Under the pieces are notes generated by a model. The model was not told where the DNA came from. It made no database searches and was given only the letters and a program-made list of their open reading frames with translations. Of a DNA stretch of 64,000 nt, positions 18,156 to 26,794 are shown piece by piece. The translations under genes and the position numbers were made by a program. Each line of letters starts with the position of its first letter. Position 1 is the first letter of the stretch. Source of the stretch: UBA1941 sp046329555. GTDB taxonomy: Bacteria > Bacteroidota > Bacteroidia > Chitinophagales > LD1. The DNA lies in NCBI GenBank assembly GCA_046329555.1, contig JAXLUK010000003.1, positions 248,001 through 312,000 on the forward strand, in the 5' to 3' direction.

Positions 18156-19592
18156 ATGGATTTGAGTCAATATGAAGTGATTGTGGGCCTTGAAATTCAC
18201 GCCCAACTGGCTACCCAAAGTAAGATGTATTGCGGCGATAATACCACCTTTGGCGCGCCGGCCAATACGCAGGTGAGCGCCATCTCCCTGGGCCACCCGG
18301 GAACGCTGCCCAAGGTGAATCGCAAAGCCGTGGAATACGCCGTAAAAATGGGCCTGGCTACGGGCTGCACCATCCGCGAACGCAACGAGTTTGCCCGAAA
18401 AAATTATTTCTACGCCGATTTGCCCAAGGGCTACCAGATTACACAGGATAAAACACCCATTTGCGAAAATGGTTCGGTAACCATACTTGTAAAAGGCGCC
18501 CCGAAAACCATCGGTATTCAACGCATTCACATGGAAGAAGATGCCGGGAAAAGTACGCACGACCTGGATCCGTTTTTCACGCTGGTTGATTTGAACCGCG
18601 CCGGTGTGCCGCTGATCGAGATTGTGAGTCACCCTGATTTACGCAGCGGCGATGAAGCCTATGAGTACCTGATGGAAATGCGCAAACTGTTGCGGTATCT
18701 GGATATTTGCGATGGCAATATGGAGGAAGGATCGATGCGCTGCGACGCCAATATTTCGATCCGCAAAAAAGGCGATACGCATTTCAATCCGCGCGTGGAG
18801 GTGAAGAATATGAACTCGATGCGCAATGTGAAGCGCGCTATCGAATTTGAATTTGAACGGCAAGTAGAATTGATGGAGAAGGGCGAAACATTGCATCAGG
18901 AAACGCGTGGTTTTGATGCCGTAAAGGGCATTACCCTCTCGCAGCGCAGCAAAGAACATGCGCACGATTACCGCTACTTTCCGGAGCCCGATTTGCCACC
19001 CGTTCATGTATCAGCCGGGTATGTTGCCGAAGTGCGCGCAGCTATGCCCAAACTAGCTGCCGACCTACAGCGGCAGTTTACTACCGAATTTGGACTTTCG
19101 GATTACGATGCGCGCGTGCTCACCGATGAGCGCGATGTGGCGTTGTATTACAACCGCATCTTAGAACACACGAAAAACTATAAGGCAGCAGCCAATTGGA
19201 TGCTGGGACCTGTAAAATCGTATCTGAACGATCAGGCGCTGGAGATGGCGCAGTTTCCGATGGAACCAAAAACAATTGCCGCATTGATTGCGTTGATTGA
19301 AGAAGGAAAGACGAATTTCTCTGTGGCTTCGCAAAAAATTTTCCCGGAATTAATGTCTGGAAAAGAAACGCCGTTGCAAGTAGCCGAACGCTTAAATTTG
19401 TTGCAGAGTTCAGATAGCTCATCCATTGAACCATTGGTGGATGAAGTGCTGGCACGCTTCCCGGAAAAAGTAGCAGAATATCGCAGCGGAAAAAAAGGCT
19501 TAATGGGCTTGTTTGTTGGTGAAGTAATCAAGGCTTCGAAAGGAAAAGCCGACCCTAAATTGGTAAACCAGATTCTTAACGAGAAATTATAA
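18156..19592 (+). CDS. gatB: Asp-tRNA(Asn)/Glu-tRNA(Gln) amidotransferase subunit B
   Basis: GatB is the kinase/tRNA-binding subunit of GatCAB, which turns Glu-tRNA(Gln) and Asp-tRNA(Asn) into Gln- and Asn-tRNA by ATP-driven amidation. The 478-residue product has the family length and motifs: YEVIVGLEIHAQLATQSKMYC at the N-terminus, LGHPGTLPKVN, ARKNYFYADLPKGYQITQ, HMEEDAGKSTHD, EGSMRCDANISI and EVKNMNSMRNVKRAIEFE. A C-terminal helical/YqeY-like tail ends VNQILNEKL. gatA and gatC are not in the window. The ATG at 18156 lies 25 nt after the palindromic island. A thioredoxin-like lipoprotein gene follows after 2 nt. Confidence 0.97.
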   Translation: MDLSQYEVIVGLEIHAQLATQSKMYCGDNTTFGAPANTQVSAISLGHPGTLPKVNRKAVEYAVKMGLATGCTIRERNEFARKNYFYADLPKGYQITQDKTPICENGSVTILVKGAPKTIGIQRIHMEEDAGKSTHDLDPFFTLVDLNRAGVPLIEIVSHPDLRSGDEAYEYLMEMRKLLRYLDICDGNMEEGSMRCDANISIRKKGDTHFNPRVEVKNMNSMRNVKRAIEFEFERQVELMEKGETLHQETRGFDAVKGITLSQRSKEHAHDYRYFPEPDLPPVHVSAGYVAEVRAAMPKLAADLQRQFTTEFGLSDYDARVLTDERDVALYYNRILEHTKNYKAAANWMLGPVKSYLNDQALEMAQFPMEPKTIAALIALIEEGKTNFSVASQKIFPELMSGKETPLQVAERLNLLQSSDSSSIEPLVDEVLARFPEKVAEYRSGKKGLMGLFVGEVIKASKGKADPKLVNQILNEKL

Positions 19593-19594
19593 TC

Positions 19595-20740
19595 ATGATG
19601 ATGAAAAAAATTGGCCTGATGGCCGCACTGTGTTTTTATTTAGTGAGCTGCAACAGCGCCGGCGGCGGTAACAAATTTACCATTGATGGCACCTTGCAAA
19701 ACGGTGAGGGCAAAACAGTGTATCTGGAAAAACTGGGTTTACAAACCGCTACCGTTATAGATACCACCAAAGTAACCTCCGGAAAATTTAAGCTGAACAA
19801 CACGGCCGAAAAAGGGTTCTACCGCTTGCGCGTTGACGACCGCATGTGGCTGCTGTTACTGGAAAACAACACCTACAAAGCCAATCTGAACTACAGCGAT
19901 AATTTGCATTACGAGATTACCGGTCCGGCAGCAAACACAGAATTTCAGGAAGCGGTGAAAACGCTAACCGACAATCAAATCAGATTGAACAAACGCAACG
20001 AGCAATTTTATCAGGCGCAGAACGGCGGTGCAGGCACCGATAGCCTGCAGCGTATGGCGATGGCGATTCAGAAGGAAGGACAACAATTTGAACAATCGCT
20101 GAAAGGTAAAATTGCCGATGCGAAGGATGTGATGGTGGCGTTGTATTACACCAGCTTTCTAAGAATGGACCAATATCCGAACGAGAACAAAGCCGTTATT
20201 GCGCGATTGGAAAAGGAGATGCCCAATTCCAGCTATACGCAGGAAATGAAACAACAATTTACTGCTTTCGAACAGCAAATGAAGGCGCAGGAAATGGCGC
20301 GTATGGCTGAGAAGAATACGGCCATTGGCTCACTGGCGCCCGACTTTGAATTTCCGGCGCCTGATGGCAAGCCGTTGAAGTTGTCTTCTACCCGCGGCAA
20401 AATTGTGTTGTTAGATTTTTGGGCGTCCTGGTGCGGCCCTTGCCGTCGCGAAAATCCGAACGTAGTAGCGGCCTACAATGCCTATAAAGACAAAGGTTTT
20501 ACGGTGTTCAGCGTATCCTTAGATCAGGATGGTAACAGGTGGAAAAGCGCCATTCAACAAGATGGTTTGATTTGGCCCAATCATGTGAGCGATTTAAAAG
20601 GATGGGGCTCTATTCCAGCAAAAATGTACGGCGTACAAAGTATTCCCGCACAGTTTTTGTTGGATAAAGACGGCAAAATTATCGCCAAAAATTTGCGCGG
20701 ACCAGAGTTAGAGCAGAAGCTTGCTGAATTGCTGAAGTAA
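19595..20740 (+). CDS. Thioredoxin-family lipoprotein with DUF4369 domain (TlpA-like)
   Basis: The 381-residue product has a lipoprotein signal (LVSC, lipid on Cys19). A DUF4369 domain follows (FTIDGTLQNGEGKTVYLEKL...IDTTKVTSGKFKL, to about residue 115). A helical linker leads to an AhpC/TlpA thioredoxin domain with the redox motif WASWCGPCRRENP and the cis-Pro loop GVQSIPAQFLLDKDGKI. Such proteins reduce periplasmic disulfides, for example for cytochrome maturation, or act in redox signalling. Membrane anchoring with the thioredoxin domain in the periplasm is expected. It starts 2 nt after the gatB stop and is likely co-transcribed, although the functions seem unrelated. Three ATGs in a row make the exact start uncertain by two codons. 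Confidence 0.9.
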   Translation: MMMKKIGLMAALCFYLVSCNSAGGGNKFTIDGTLQNGEGKTVYLEKLGLQTATVIDTTKVTSGKFKLNNTAEKGFYRLRVDDRMWLLLLENNTYKANLNYSDNLHYEITGPAANTEFQEAVKTLTDNQIRLNKRNEQFYQAQNGGAGTDSLQRMAMAIQKEGQQFEQSLKGKIADAKDVMVALYYTSFLRMDQYPNENKAVIARLEKEMPNSSYTQEMKQQFTAFEQQMKAQEMARMAEKNTAIGSLAPDFEFPAPDGKPLKLSSTRGKIVLLDFWASWCGPCRRENPNVVAAYNAYKDKGFTVFSVSLDQDGNRWKSAIQQDGLIWPNHVSDLKGWGSIPAKMYGVQSIPAQFLLDKDGKIIAKNLRGPELEQKLAELLK

Positions 20741-20835
20741 GGTTCGGTTTTCGACTGTTCGATGTTCGACTGTTCGCTGTTCGATAGTTTGGGTCGGACG
20801 ATTGGGACGGTTGGGACGGCCAGACGTTTGGGACG
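20741..20835. repeat. Degenerate octamer repeat cluster A (TTCGAYTG and TTGGGACGG units)
   Basis: Directly after the thioredoxin gene, the DNA is built from short units: five TTCGACTG/TTCGATG/TTCGCTG-like copies, then three TTGGGACGG-like copies ending TTTGGGACG. The same TTCGA family recurs in cluster B at 21139-21186 in the same orientation. No gene was found here. Confidence 0.75.
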
Positions 20836-21138
20836 CCTATTGCTAATCGCACCTTGTAATCAACCATTTTCTGTTTTTTATGGCGTGCCCCCTCAACCCG
20901 CAGTATAATATGACATCTGGTTCAAAACTCAGTGCTGATGCGGGTTTCGGGGTCGCGCCCTACGTTCCCAAGGTTTTTGGCCGCGCATGATGCCTGCGTA
21001 AAGCCGGTAACGCTTTTCTGAAAAACCTGCGCCTGCTAGAACAACAGCAAGCCCGTATCGCATCACCTCGTGGGTGTTCTTCATCCGGCAGCGTGAATGC
21101 CAAAAACGCTTTCCACTTCGGTCGCTCACGCTCGGCGC
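20836..21138. other. Gene-less segment between two repeat clusters
   Basis: About 300 bp flanked by matching repeat clusters. Short frames exist, but none has a start signal, family similarity or normal composition. CCCGCA near 20897-20902 and TGCGGG at 20939-20944 form an inverted repeat, and the right half is GC-rich. It could be a decayed gene, a small mobile unit or an RNA; I cannot decide which. The stretch from 21187 to the yhhQ stop also shows nothing further. Confidence 0.4.
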
Positions 21139-21186
21139 TTCGATGTTCGATGTTCGACTGTTCGATGGTTCGATTGTTTGATGGTG
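21139..21186. repeat. Degenerate octamer repeat cluster B (TTCGATG/TTCGACTG units)
   Basis: Six consecutive units (TTCGATG, TTCGATG, TTCGACTG, TTCGATGG, TTCGATTG, TTTGATGG) repeat the pattern of cluster A in the same orientation about 300 bp downstream. Confidence 0.75.
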
Positions 21187-21254
21187 GAGGCGCGGTATGT
21201 TGAGATGGGAGCGGCGTTTCGAAAGAGAGAAACAGAAGCAATGTGGATATGTGC

Positions 21255-22040
21255 TTACTCCTCTCCTGCTGCTTCGCGCTTTAACTTAGCGGCCAGTGCA
21301 TGGCCCAGGTAACGTTCTATGCCTTCGTGAACAAAGTAAATCAAGGGTGTCATGGCCAATGCCATCATGAATTTGTAGACGTAGTTCACACAACACACCG
21401 CCAACACCAGCGGCAAACTCCATTGTTGTGGTGTTCCTAGCTTAGCCAGATAAAAGGCGTAGAACAACACCACAAAACTATCAATCAACTGCGACACTAA
21501 AGTAGAACCGGTGCTGCGCAGCCAAATGTACTTCTCGCCTGTACGTTGCTTAATCCAATGAAAAATCCCGACATCAATTAACTGCCCCAGAATAAAAGCC
21601 AGCAAGGAACCTACGATGATGCTACCGCTTTGTCCGAATACGGCATTATACGCATGCCCAAAATCCAATTCGTTGCCATATTGCGAACTGTGCAGCCACC
21701 ATGAGGCAGGTGCTACGTGCATAGCCAGTTGCAGGGCCACATACGCATATGCGATAAGTGCGGCGGCGATGTACGATAAAAAGCGTACGCCCTTAACGCC
21801 AAAATATTCGTTGATGATATCGGTCATCACAAAAACGAAAGGCCACAACAACACGCCGCAGGTGAGTGAAAAACCCGAAATATTTTCTCCGAAAAAATGG
21901 AAGTTAAATGGCGCCATGCCCAGGGTGCTTTCCAGTGAAAAAATTTTCACGCCCATAAATTCGGCAACAACCGCATTCACCAGAAAAAATGCGGCCAAAC
22001 CAATAAACAACCTGTTTTGCTTTTCGCGGATAAAAACCAT
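21255..22040 (-). CDS. yhhQ: Queuosine precursor transporter (YhhQ/VUT family)
   Basis: YhhQ-family proteins are inner-membrane importers of queuosine precursors (preQ0/preQ1) used to modify tRNA wobble bases. The 261-residue protein has about six membrane helices, for example LFIGLAAFFLVNAVVAEF and FLSYIAAALIAYAYVALQ. Family motifs are visible: CGVLLWPFVFVMTDIINEYFG, AFILGQLIDVGIFHWIK and STLVSQLIDSFVVLFYAF. It starts 3 nt after the leuS stop on the same strand, so it is the second gene of a leuS-yhhQ operon, a tRNA-related pairing. Confidence 0.9.
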   Translation of the reverse strand: MVFIREKQNRLFIGLAAFFLVNAVVAEFMGVKIFSLESTLGMAPFNFHFFGENISGFSLTCGVLLWPFVFVMTDIINEYFGVKGVRFLSYIAAALIAYAYVALQLAMHVAPASWWLHSSQYGNELDFGHAYNAVFGQSGSIIVGSLLAFILGQLIDVGIFHWIKQRTGEKYIWLRSTGSTLVSQLIDSFVVLFYAFYLAKLGTPQQWSLPLVLAVCCVNYVYKFMMALAMTPLIYFVHEGIERYLGHALAAKLKREAAGEE

Positions 22041-22043
22041 CTC

Positions 22044-24917
22044 CTAAATCACGAGATTCACAATTCTTCCTTTTACAAAAATGAACTTCTTCAACGGCAC
22101 GCCATTCACCCATTTGGCCACAGCTTCATGCTGCAGCAATGTTTCGCGCACCTGCGCTTCGTCTAAATCCAGCGCCAGTTCAATGTTGGCGCGCACCTTA
22201 CCGTTAATGGATACCGGGTACACAAAAGTGTTTTCCACCAGATATTGTTCTTCCACTTTCGGAAAACTACTTTGGTGAATAGAGCCCGCATTACCCAACA
22301 ACTTCCAGAGTTTTTCGGTAACAAAAGGCGCGAATGGCGCTAACGCTTGCGTGAGCGGCTGCAAGATTGATTTCTTGCGGCAGTTCATAGCCGACAATTC
22401 ATTCACGGCAATCATAAAGGCCGAAACACAAGTATTAAAGCTCAATCGTTCAATATCAATTTCAATTTTGCGCAACAGCTTGTGCAACACCTTCAGTTCA
22501 GCCGCAGTGGGGGCGTCATCCGTCCACACCTGCTTGCCCTCCTCATAAAACAGGCGCCAGTATTTTTTCAAAAATCCAGAGACCCCGCTGATGCCTTTGT
22601 CATCCCAAGGCTTGCTTTGTTCAATAGGCCCCAGGAACATTTCAAACATCCGAAAACAATCAGCGCCATATTTTTCAATAACATCATCGGGGTTGATGAC
22701 ATTCAGTTTTGATTTCGACATTTTTTCTACCACCGGTGTCAGTTCTATTGAAGCACGATTGGCATCAATAAAATAGGCGGCTCGGCCAGGGTATTTTTTT
22801 GCGGTTTGGGTTGCGGCATCTTGCGTCAGTATGTACTTCCCGCCTTCAAACTTTACAAACTCAACCGGGTAATGGTGAATTGCTGCATCAGCAGAACCTG
22901 ATACCGCATCATCATGCATTCGGTATTTAACGCCTTCATTGTTTTCATCGCGAATTACATCCACCTTTACCATCATGCTCATCCCCTGAATCATGCCCTG
23001 ATTCACTAATTTCTTAAATGGTTCATCGGTGGGCACATAACCTAAATCAAACAAGAACTTATGCCAAAAGCGGGAATAGAGTAAATGGCCAACCGCATGC
23101 TCGCTGCCACCGATATACAAATCTACATCGCGCCAGTAATCCAGTTTTTCTTTGGCTGCAAAAGCAGTGGCATTATGCGGATCCATGTAACGCAGAAAAT
23201 ACCAACTGCTGCCAGCATAGCCCGGCATGGTATCGGTTTCATATCCTTGCCGCACCCAATCGGCATTATTGGCTAAAGGCGAACGTCCGTCTCCAGAGGG
23301 TTTGTAAGAAGAAACTTCGGGTAAGCGCAAGGGCAAATCCTGATCAGCCAGTGCATGTGGGATATCGTTATTTTCACCAAATGGCGTATCGGGCTCATCA
23401 ATCACATGATAGCGCACCGGAATGGGTTCACCCCAATACCGCTGCCGGCTGTAAATAGCATCGCGTTGTTTGTAGTTTACCTTGCGTGTACCCACGCCCA
23501 TTTTTTCTAATTCCTCCAAAATTTTTGGAATGGCGGCTTTTACTTCCAACCCATTCAACAATCCAGAGTTAACCATCATTCCTACCTTGTCTCCAATTTC
23601 AGCATTGGGGTAAGCCGATTTATCAATCACCTCAATCACCGGAAGCGAGAACTTCTCGGCAAATTTCCGGTCACGCTCATCGTCGGCAGGCACCGCCATA
23701 ATAGCGCCAGTACCATATCCTGCTAAAACATATTCTGCCAACCAAATGGGAACAGCCGTTTGCGTGAACGGATTCCAGGCGTAAGCACCGGTGAAAACTC
23801 CCGTAACTTTTTTCTCAGCCTGTCGTTCAATATCACTGCGGCTCTTCACGTAAGCAACGTATTCTTCTACCGCGCCGCGCTGGCTTTCGGTAGTGAGTTG
23901 TGACACCAATTCATGTTCGGGCGCCAGCACCAAAAAGGTAGCGCCAAAAATGGTATCCGGCCGCGTAGTAAACACTTCAATTTTGGGTAAGGCCGCATGC
24001 TCATCATCCAGCAACGTATGGAAATTCAGCGGTTCCAGCACCAAAGGATCAGCAGATGCGCGTTTGTTTTCCGGCAGTACTACAAAATTCACCAGAGCCC
24101 CTTCACTCCGGCCAATCCAATTGCGCTGCTGTTCTTTTAGTGATTCACTCCAGTCAATGCGGTCTAATCCTTCCAGCAACCGATCACTGTATTCCGTAAT
24201 CCGCAAAAACCATTGGCGCATTTTGCGCTTTTCTACCGGGTAACCGCCGCGCTCGCTTTTTCCATCTTTCACTTCATCGTTCGCCAAAACGCATCCCAAC
24301 GCTTCGCACCAGTTTACCTCGGCAAAACTCAGGTAAGCCAGCCGGTAATTCATCAGCACCTCGTTCTGTTCTTCTCGATCTAGGGCACTCCATAATTTGC
24401 CCTCGAACAACGTACCTTGTTGTTCAAATTGCTCAATCAGCGTCTCGATGGGCTCGGCCTTATTCTTTGCGCGGTTGTACCAACTGCGATATAATTTCAG
24501 AAAGATCCACTGTGTCCACTTGTAATACTCCGGGTCCGAGGTGCGTACTTCTCGACTCCAATCAAAACTAAATCCGATTTTGTCTAGCTGTTCGCGATAG
24601 CGTTTTATCGCCTTTTCAGTAGTAATAGCAGGATGCGTTCCTGTTTCGATGGCATATTGCTCGGCCGGCAATCCGAAAGCATCATACCCCATGGGATGCA
24701 ATACATTGAATCCCTTCAGGCGCTTGTATCGGGCATAAATATCACCAGCTACATAACCCAGCGGATGCCCCACATGCAGGCCTGCTCCACTTGGGTAGGG
24801 GAACATATCTAATACATAAAACTTTGGCTTCGAGGCATTTTCGTTTACCTGATAAACCTGATTCGCTGCCCAAAACTCTTTTGCTTCTGCTTCAAATGCA
24901 CTAAAATCCAATTCCAT
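22044..24917 (-). CDS. leuS: Leucyl-tRNA synthetase
   Basis: LeuRS charges tRNA(Leu). The 957-residue protein has the class I signatures: the HIGH-type motif in PYPSGAGLHVGHPLGY near residue 50 and the KMSKS motif in VEKMSKSKLNVINPDD. The editing domain (EVFTTRPDTIFGATFLVLAPEH, GTGAIMAVPADDERD) and the C-terminal anticodon-binding helices are also present, ending in a GRIVNLVI tail. Its length fits the Bacteroidetes form, which carries an insertion before KRKMRQWFLRITEYSDRLL. The first gene of the leuS-yhhQ operon, it has a promoter-like TACTTTG about 77 nt upstream. Confidence 0.98.
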   Translation of the reverse strand: MELDFSAFEAEAKEFWAANQVYQVNENASKPKFYVLDMFPYPSGAGLHVGHPLGYVAGDIYARYKRLKGFNVLHPMGYDAFGLPAEQYAIETGTHPAITTEKAIKRYREQLDKIGFSFDWSREVRTSDPEYYKWTQWIFLKLYRSWYNRAKNKAEPIETLIEQFEQQGTLFEGKLWSALDREEQNEVLMNYRLAYLSFAEVNWCEALGCVLANDEVKDGKSERGGYPVEKRKMRQWFLRITEYSDRLLEGLDRIDWSESLKEQQRNWIGRSEGALVNFVVLPENKRASADPLVLEPLNFHTLLDDEHAALPKIEVFTTRPDTIFGATFLVLAPEHELVSQLTTESQRGAVEEYVAYVKSRSDIERQAEKKVTGVFTGAYAWNPFTQTAVPIWLAEYVLAGYGTGAIMAVPADDERDRKFAEKFSLPVIEVIDKSAYPNAEIGDKVGMMVNSGLLNGLEVKAAIPKILEELEKMGVGTRKVNYKQRDAIYSRQRYWGEPIPVRYHVIDEPDTPFGENNDIPHALADQDLPLRLPEVSSYKPSGDGRSPLANNADWVRQGYETDTMPGYAGSSWYFLRYMDPHNATAFAAKEKLDYWRDVDLYIGGSEHAVGHLLYSRFWHKFLFDLGYVPTDEPFKKLVNQGMIQGMSMMVKVDVIRDENNEGVKYRMHDDAVSGSADAAIHHYPVEFVKFEGGKYILTQDAATQTAKKYPGRAAYFIDANRASIELTPVVEKMSKSKLNVINPDDVIEKYGADCFRMFEMFLGPIEQSKPWDDKGISGVSGFLKKYWRLFYEEGKQVWTDDAPTAAELKVLHKLLRKIEIDIERLSFNTCVSAFMIAVNELSAMNCRKKSILQPLTQALAPFAPFVTEKLWKLLGNAGSIHQSSFPKVEEQYLVENTFVYPVSINGKVRANIELALDLDEAQVRETLLQHEAVAKWVNGVPLKKFIFVKGRIVNLVI

Positions 24918-24993
24918 AAAAATCTACAATCTCTAAAAGGCGTTTATTTTTACAATTTCACAACGGCAAAGAATCATTTTCTTTACCTGCGCT

Positions 24994-25000
24994 CAAAGTA
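24994..25000 (-). promoter_or_regulatory. Possible leuS promoter, TACTTTG
   Basis: The minus-strand TACTTTG (AT-TACTTTG-type, one spacer base short of consensus) lies 77 nt upstream of the leuS ATG, predicting a leader of about 70 nt. I saw no T-box or other attenuator in it. Confidence 0.35.
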
Positions 25001-25135
25001 TGATTTTCCCCGAATATCCCGAAGGATGCACAACGCTCATTGTTAAATTGTTGAAAAATCAGGTCATTCTTTCAACAACAGCCCATAACTCGGTTATTTA
25101 GGAAGTTCATCACACGGCAAAATCAACAACTATAA

Positions 25136-26794
25136 ATGTTCAATTTGAAACAGGTTACCTTTTTGTTAGCGGCTCTTTTAGCCACTTCAGCGTTTTCTCA
25201 AGTGCCCATGGATCAGGGCGAGAAGTATAAGGAGTTACTTCATCTTTTAAACAGTTACTATACCGATACCGTAGACAATGTGAAGCTAACGGATATGGCT
25301 ATTACGAAGGTTTTGGAAGAGTTAGATCCGCACTCCAGTTATATCCTGGCCAAAGATTTGAAGCGTACGGAAGAACAACTGGTGGGGAATTTCGAAGGAA
25401 TAGGCATTACCTTTCAACTCTTGCACGATTCCATTTTGGTATTGGAAGTGATTCCAGGCGGTCCGTCAGAAAAAATTGGGTTGCGGGCAGGCGATAAGAT
25501 TGTAAAGATTAACGACACGCTGGTTTCCAGTTGGAAGGTGGACAATGAAATGGTGATTAAGCACCTGCGCGGCCCCAAAGGAACCAAAGTTAATATCGAG
25601 GTGGCCCGTAAGGGATTAACCGGCACCTTGCCAGTAACCATTACGCGCGATAAAATTCCCATTTATAGCATTGACGCCTCCTACATGGCCGATAGCACAA
25701 CGGGTTATATCCGGCTGGCGCGCTTTTCAGCCACTACAATGAGCGAATTTTATCAGGCTATTGATAAGCTGAAAGCACAGGGCATGAAAGACCTGATTAT
25801 GGATTTGCAAGGCAATACCGGTGGCTATCTGATGACGGCCATTCAGTTGTGTGACGAGTTTTTAGGTGAAAAGGATTTGATTGTTTACACCGAAGGTGCA
25901 CATGCCAAGAAGGAAGAGTATTTTTCTGATACCAAGGGCGTGATGAAAACCGGAAAATTAATTGTGCTGGTAGATGAAGGCTCTGCCTCCGCTTCTGAAA
26001 TTTTTTCGGGGTGTATGCAGGATTTAGATCGCGGCTTAGTGATTGGCAGAAGAACGTTTGGCAAAGGCCTGGTTCAAAAACCATTTGGTTTTACTGATGG
26101 TTCGGTAGCGCGTATCACCGTTGCGCATTACTATACGCCTAGCGGCCGTTGTATTCAGCGCTCCTATGAAAAAGGAAAAAAGGACTATTACGAAGAATAC
26201 AGCCGTAGATTGAAATCGGGCGAATTGTTTGGCAGCGACACTTTCTCATTCCCTGATTCGCTGTTATACTACACCAAGCGTTTGAGGAAAGTATATGGCG
26301 GCGGGGGCATAGTTCCGGAATTCTTCATTCCGATTGACACCTCTATGAATTCTGTTTATTATCAAAACATCCGTGGAAAAGGCACGCTAAATAATTTCAC
26401 CTTAGATTATGCCGACCGGCACCGGATGCAGTTATTGCAGCAATATCCGAATGCGATGACTTTTGCAAAGAACTTCAAAGTTGATGATATTTTGCTGGAG
26501 CAACTGTATAAAGCCGGAGATGCCGACAGCGTGAAGCGCGATACCGCGCAAATGCAGCGCAGTAAATCTATTTTACAAAATCAGGTAAAAGCGCTGATGG
26601 CACGCGACCTATACGACAACGCCGCTTTTTGGTTGGTAACGAATGACATTCAGGACGCCTACCAGAAAGCTTTACAAGTGATGCACAGCGATAAATTTGA
26701 TATGCTCAATCCTTCAAAAAAAGAAATGAAGAAGACCGAGAAGGAGATTAAAAAACGTACTGAAAAACGGGATGTGAAGCCATTGTTGAAGTGA
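25136..26794 (+). CDS. C-terminal processing peptidase (S41 family, CtpA/Prc-like)
   Basis: This is an exported tail-specific serine protease of the periplasm. The 552-residue protein has a signal peptide (FLLAALLATSAFSQ) and an N-terminal helical region with the family motif LDPHSSYI. A PDZ domain follows (GIGITFQLLHDSILVLEVIPGGPSEKIGLRAGDKIVKIN). The S41 catalytic core has DEGSASASEIFSGCMQD (predicted nucleophile Ser285) and the Lys of GRRTFGKGLVQ. The C-terminal part is helical and ends in a Lys/Glu-rich tail. The last codons overlap the next gene by 4 nt (GTGA), suggesting coupled translation with the membrane protein downstream. The motif before its start is not a clear promoter. Confidence 0.93.
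   Translation: MFNLKQVTFLLAALLATSAFSQVPMDQGEKYKELLHLLNSYYTDTVDNVKLTDMAITKVLEELDPHSSYILAKDLKRTEEQLVGNFEGIGITFQLLHDSILVLEVIPGGPSEKIGLRAGDKIVKINDTLVSSWKVDNEMVIKHLRGPKGTKVNIEVARKGLTGTLPVTITRDKIPIYSIDASYMADSTTGYIRLARFSATTMSEFYQAIDKLKAQGMKDLIMDLQGNTGGYLMTAIQLCDEFLGEKDLIVYTEGAHAKKEEYFSDTKGVMKTGKLIVLVDEGSASASEIFSGCMQDLDRGLVIGRRTFGKGLVQKPFGFTDGSVARITVAHYYTPSGRCIQRSYEKGKKDYYEEYSRRLKSGELFGSDTFSFPDSLLYYTKRLRKVYGGGGIVPEFFIPIDTSMNSVYYQNIRGKGTLNNFTLDYADRHRMQLLQQYPNAMTFAKNFKVDDILLEQLYKAGDADSVKRDTAQMQRSKSILQNQVKALMARDLYDNAAFWLVTNDIQDAYQKALQVMHSDKFDMLNPSKKEMKKTEKEIKKRTEKRDVKPLLK

Noticed and set aside
17812..18157. Minus-strand frames through the GC-rich island upstream of gatB
   Set aside because: The composition is that of palindromic DNA (Arg/Pro/Gly/Ala/Ser), with no start signal and no family likeness.
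20741..21138. Short open frames in the repeat-bearing gap
   Set aside because: They are built of repeat units or GC-rich DNA and show no start signal, codon pattern or known family.
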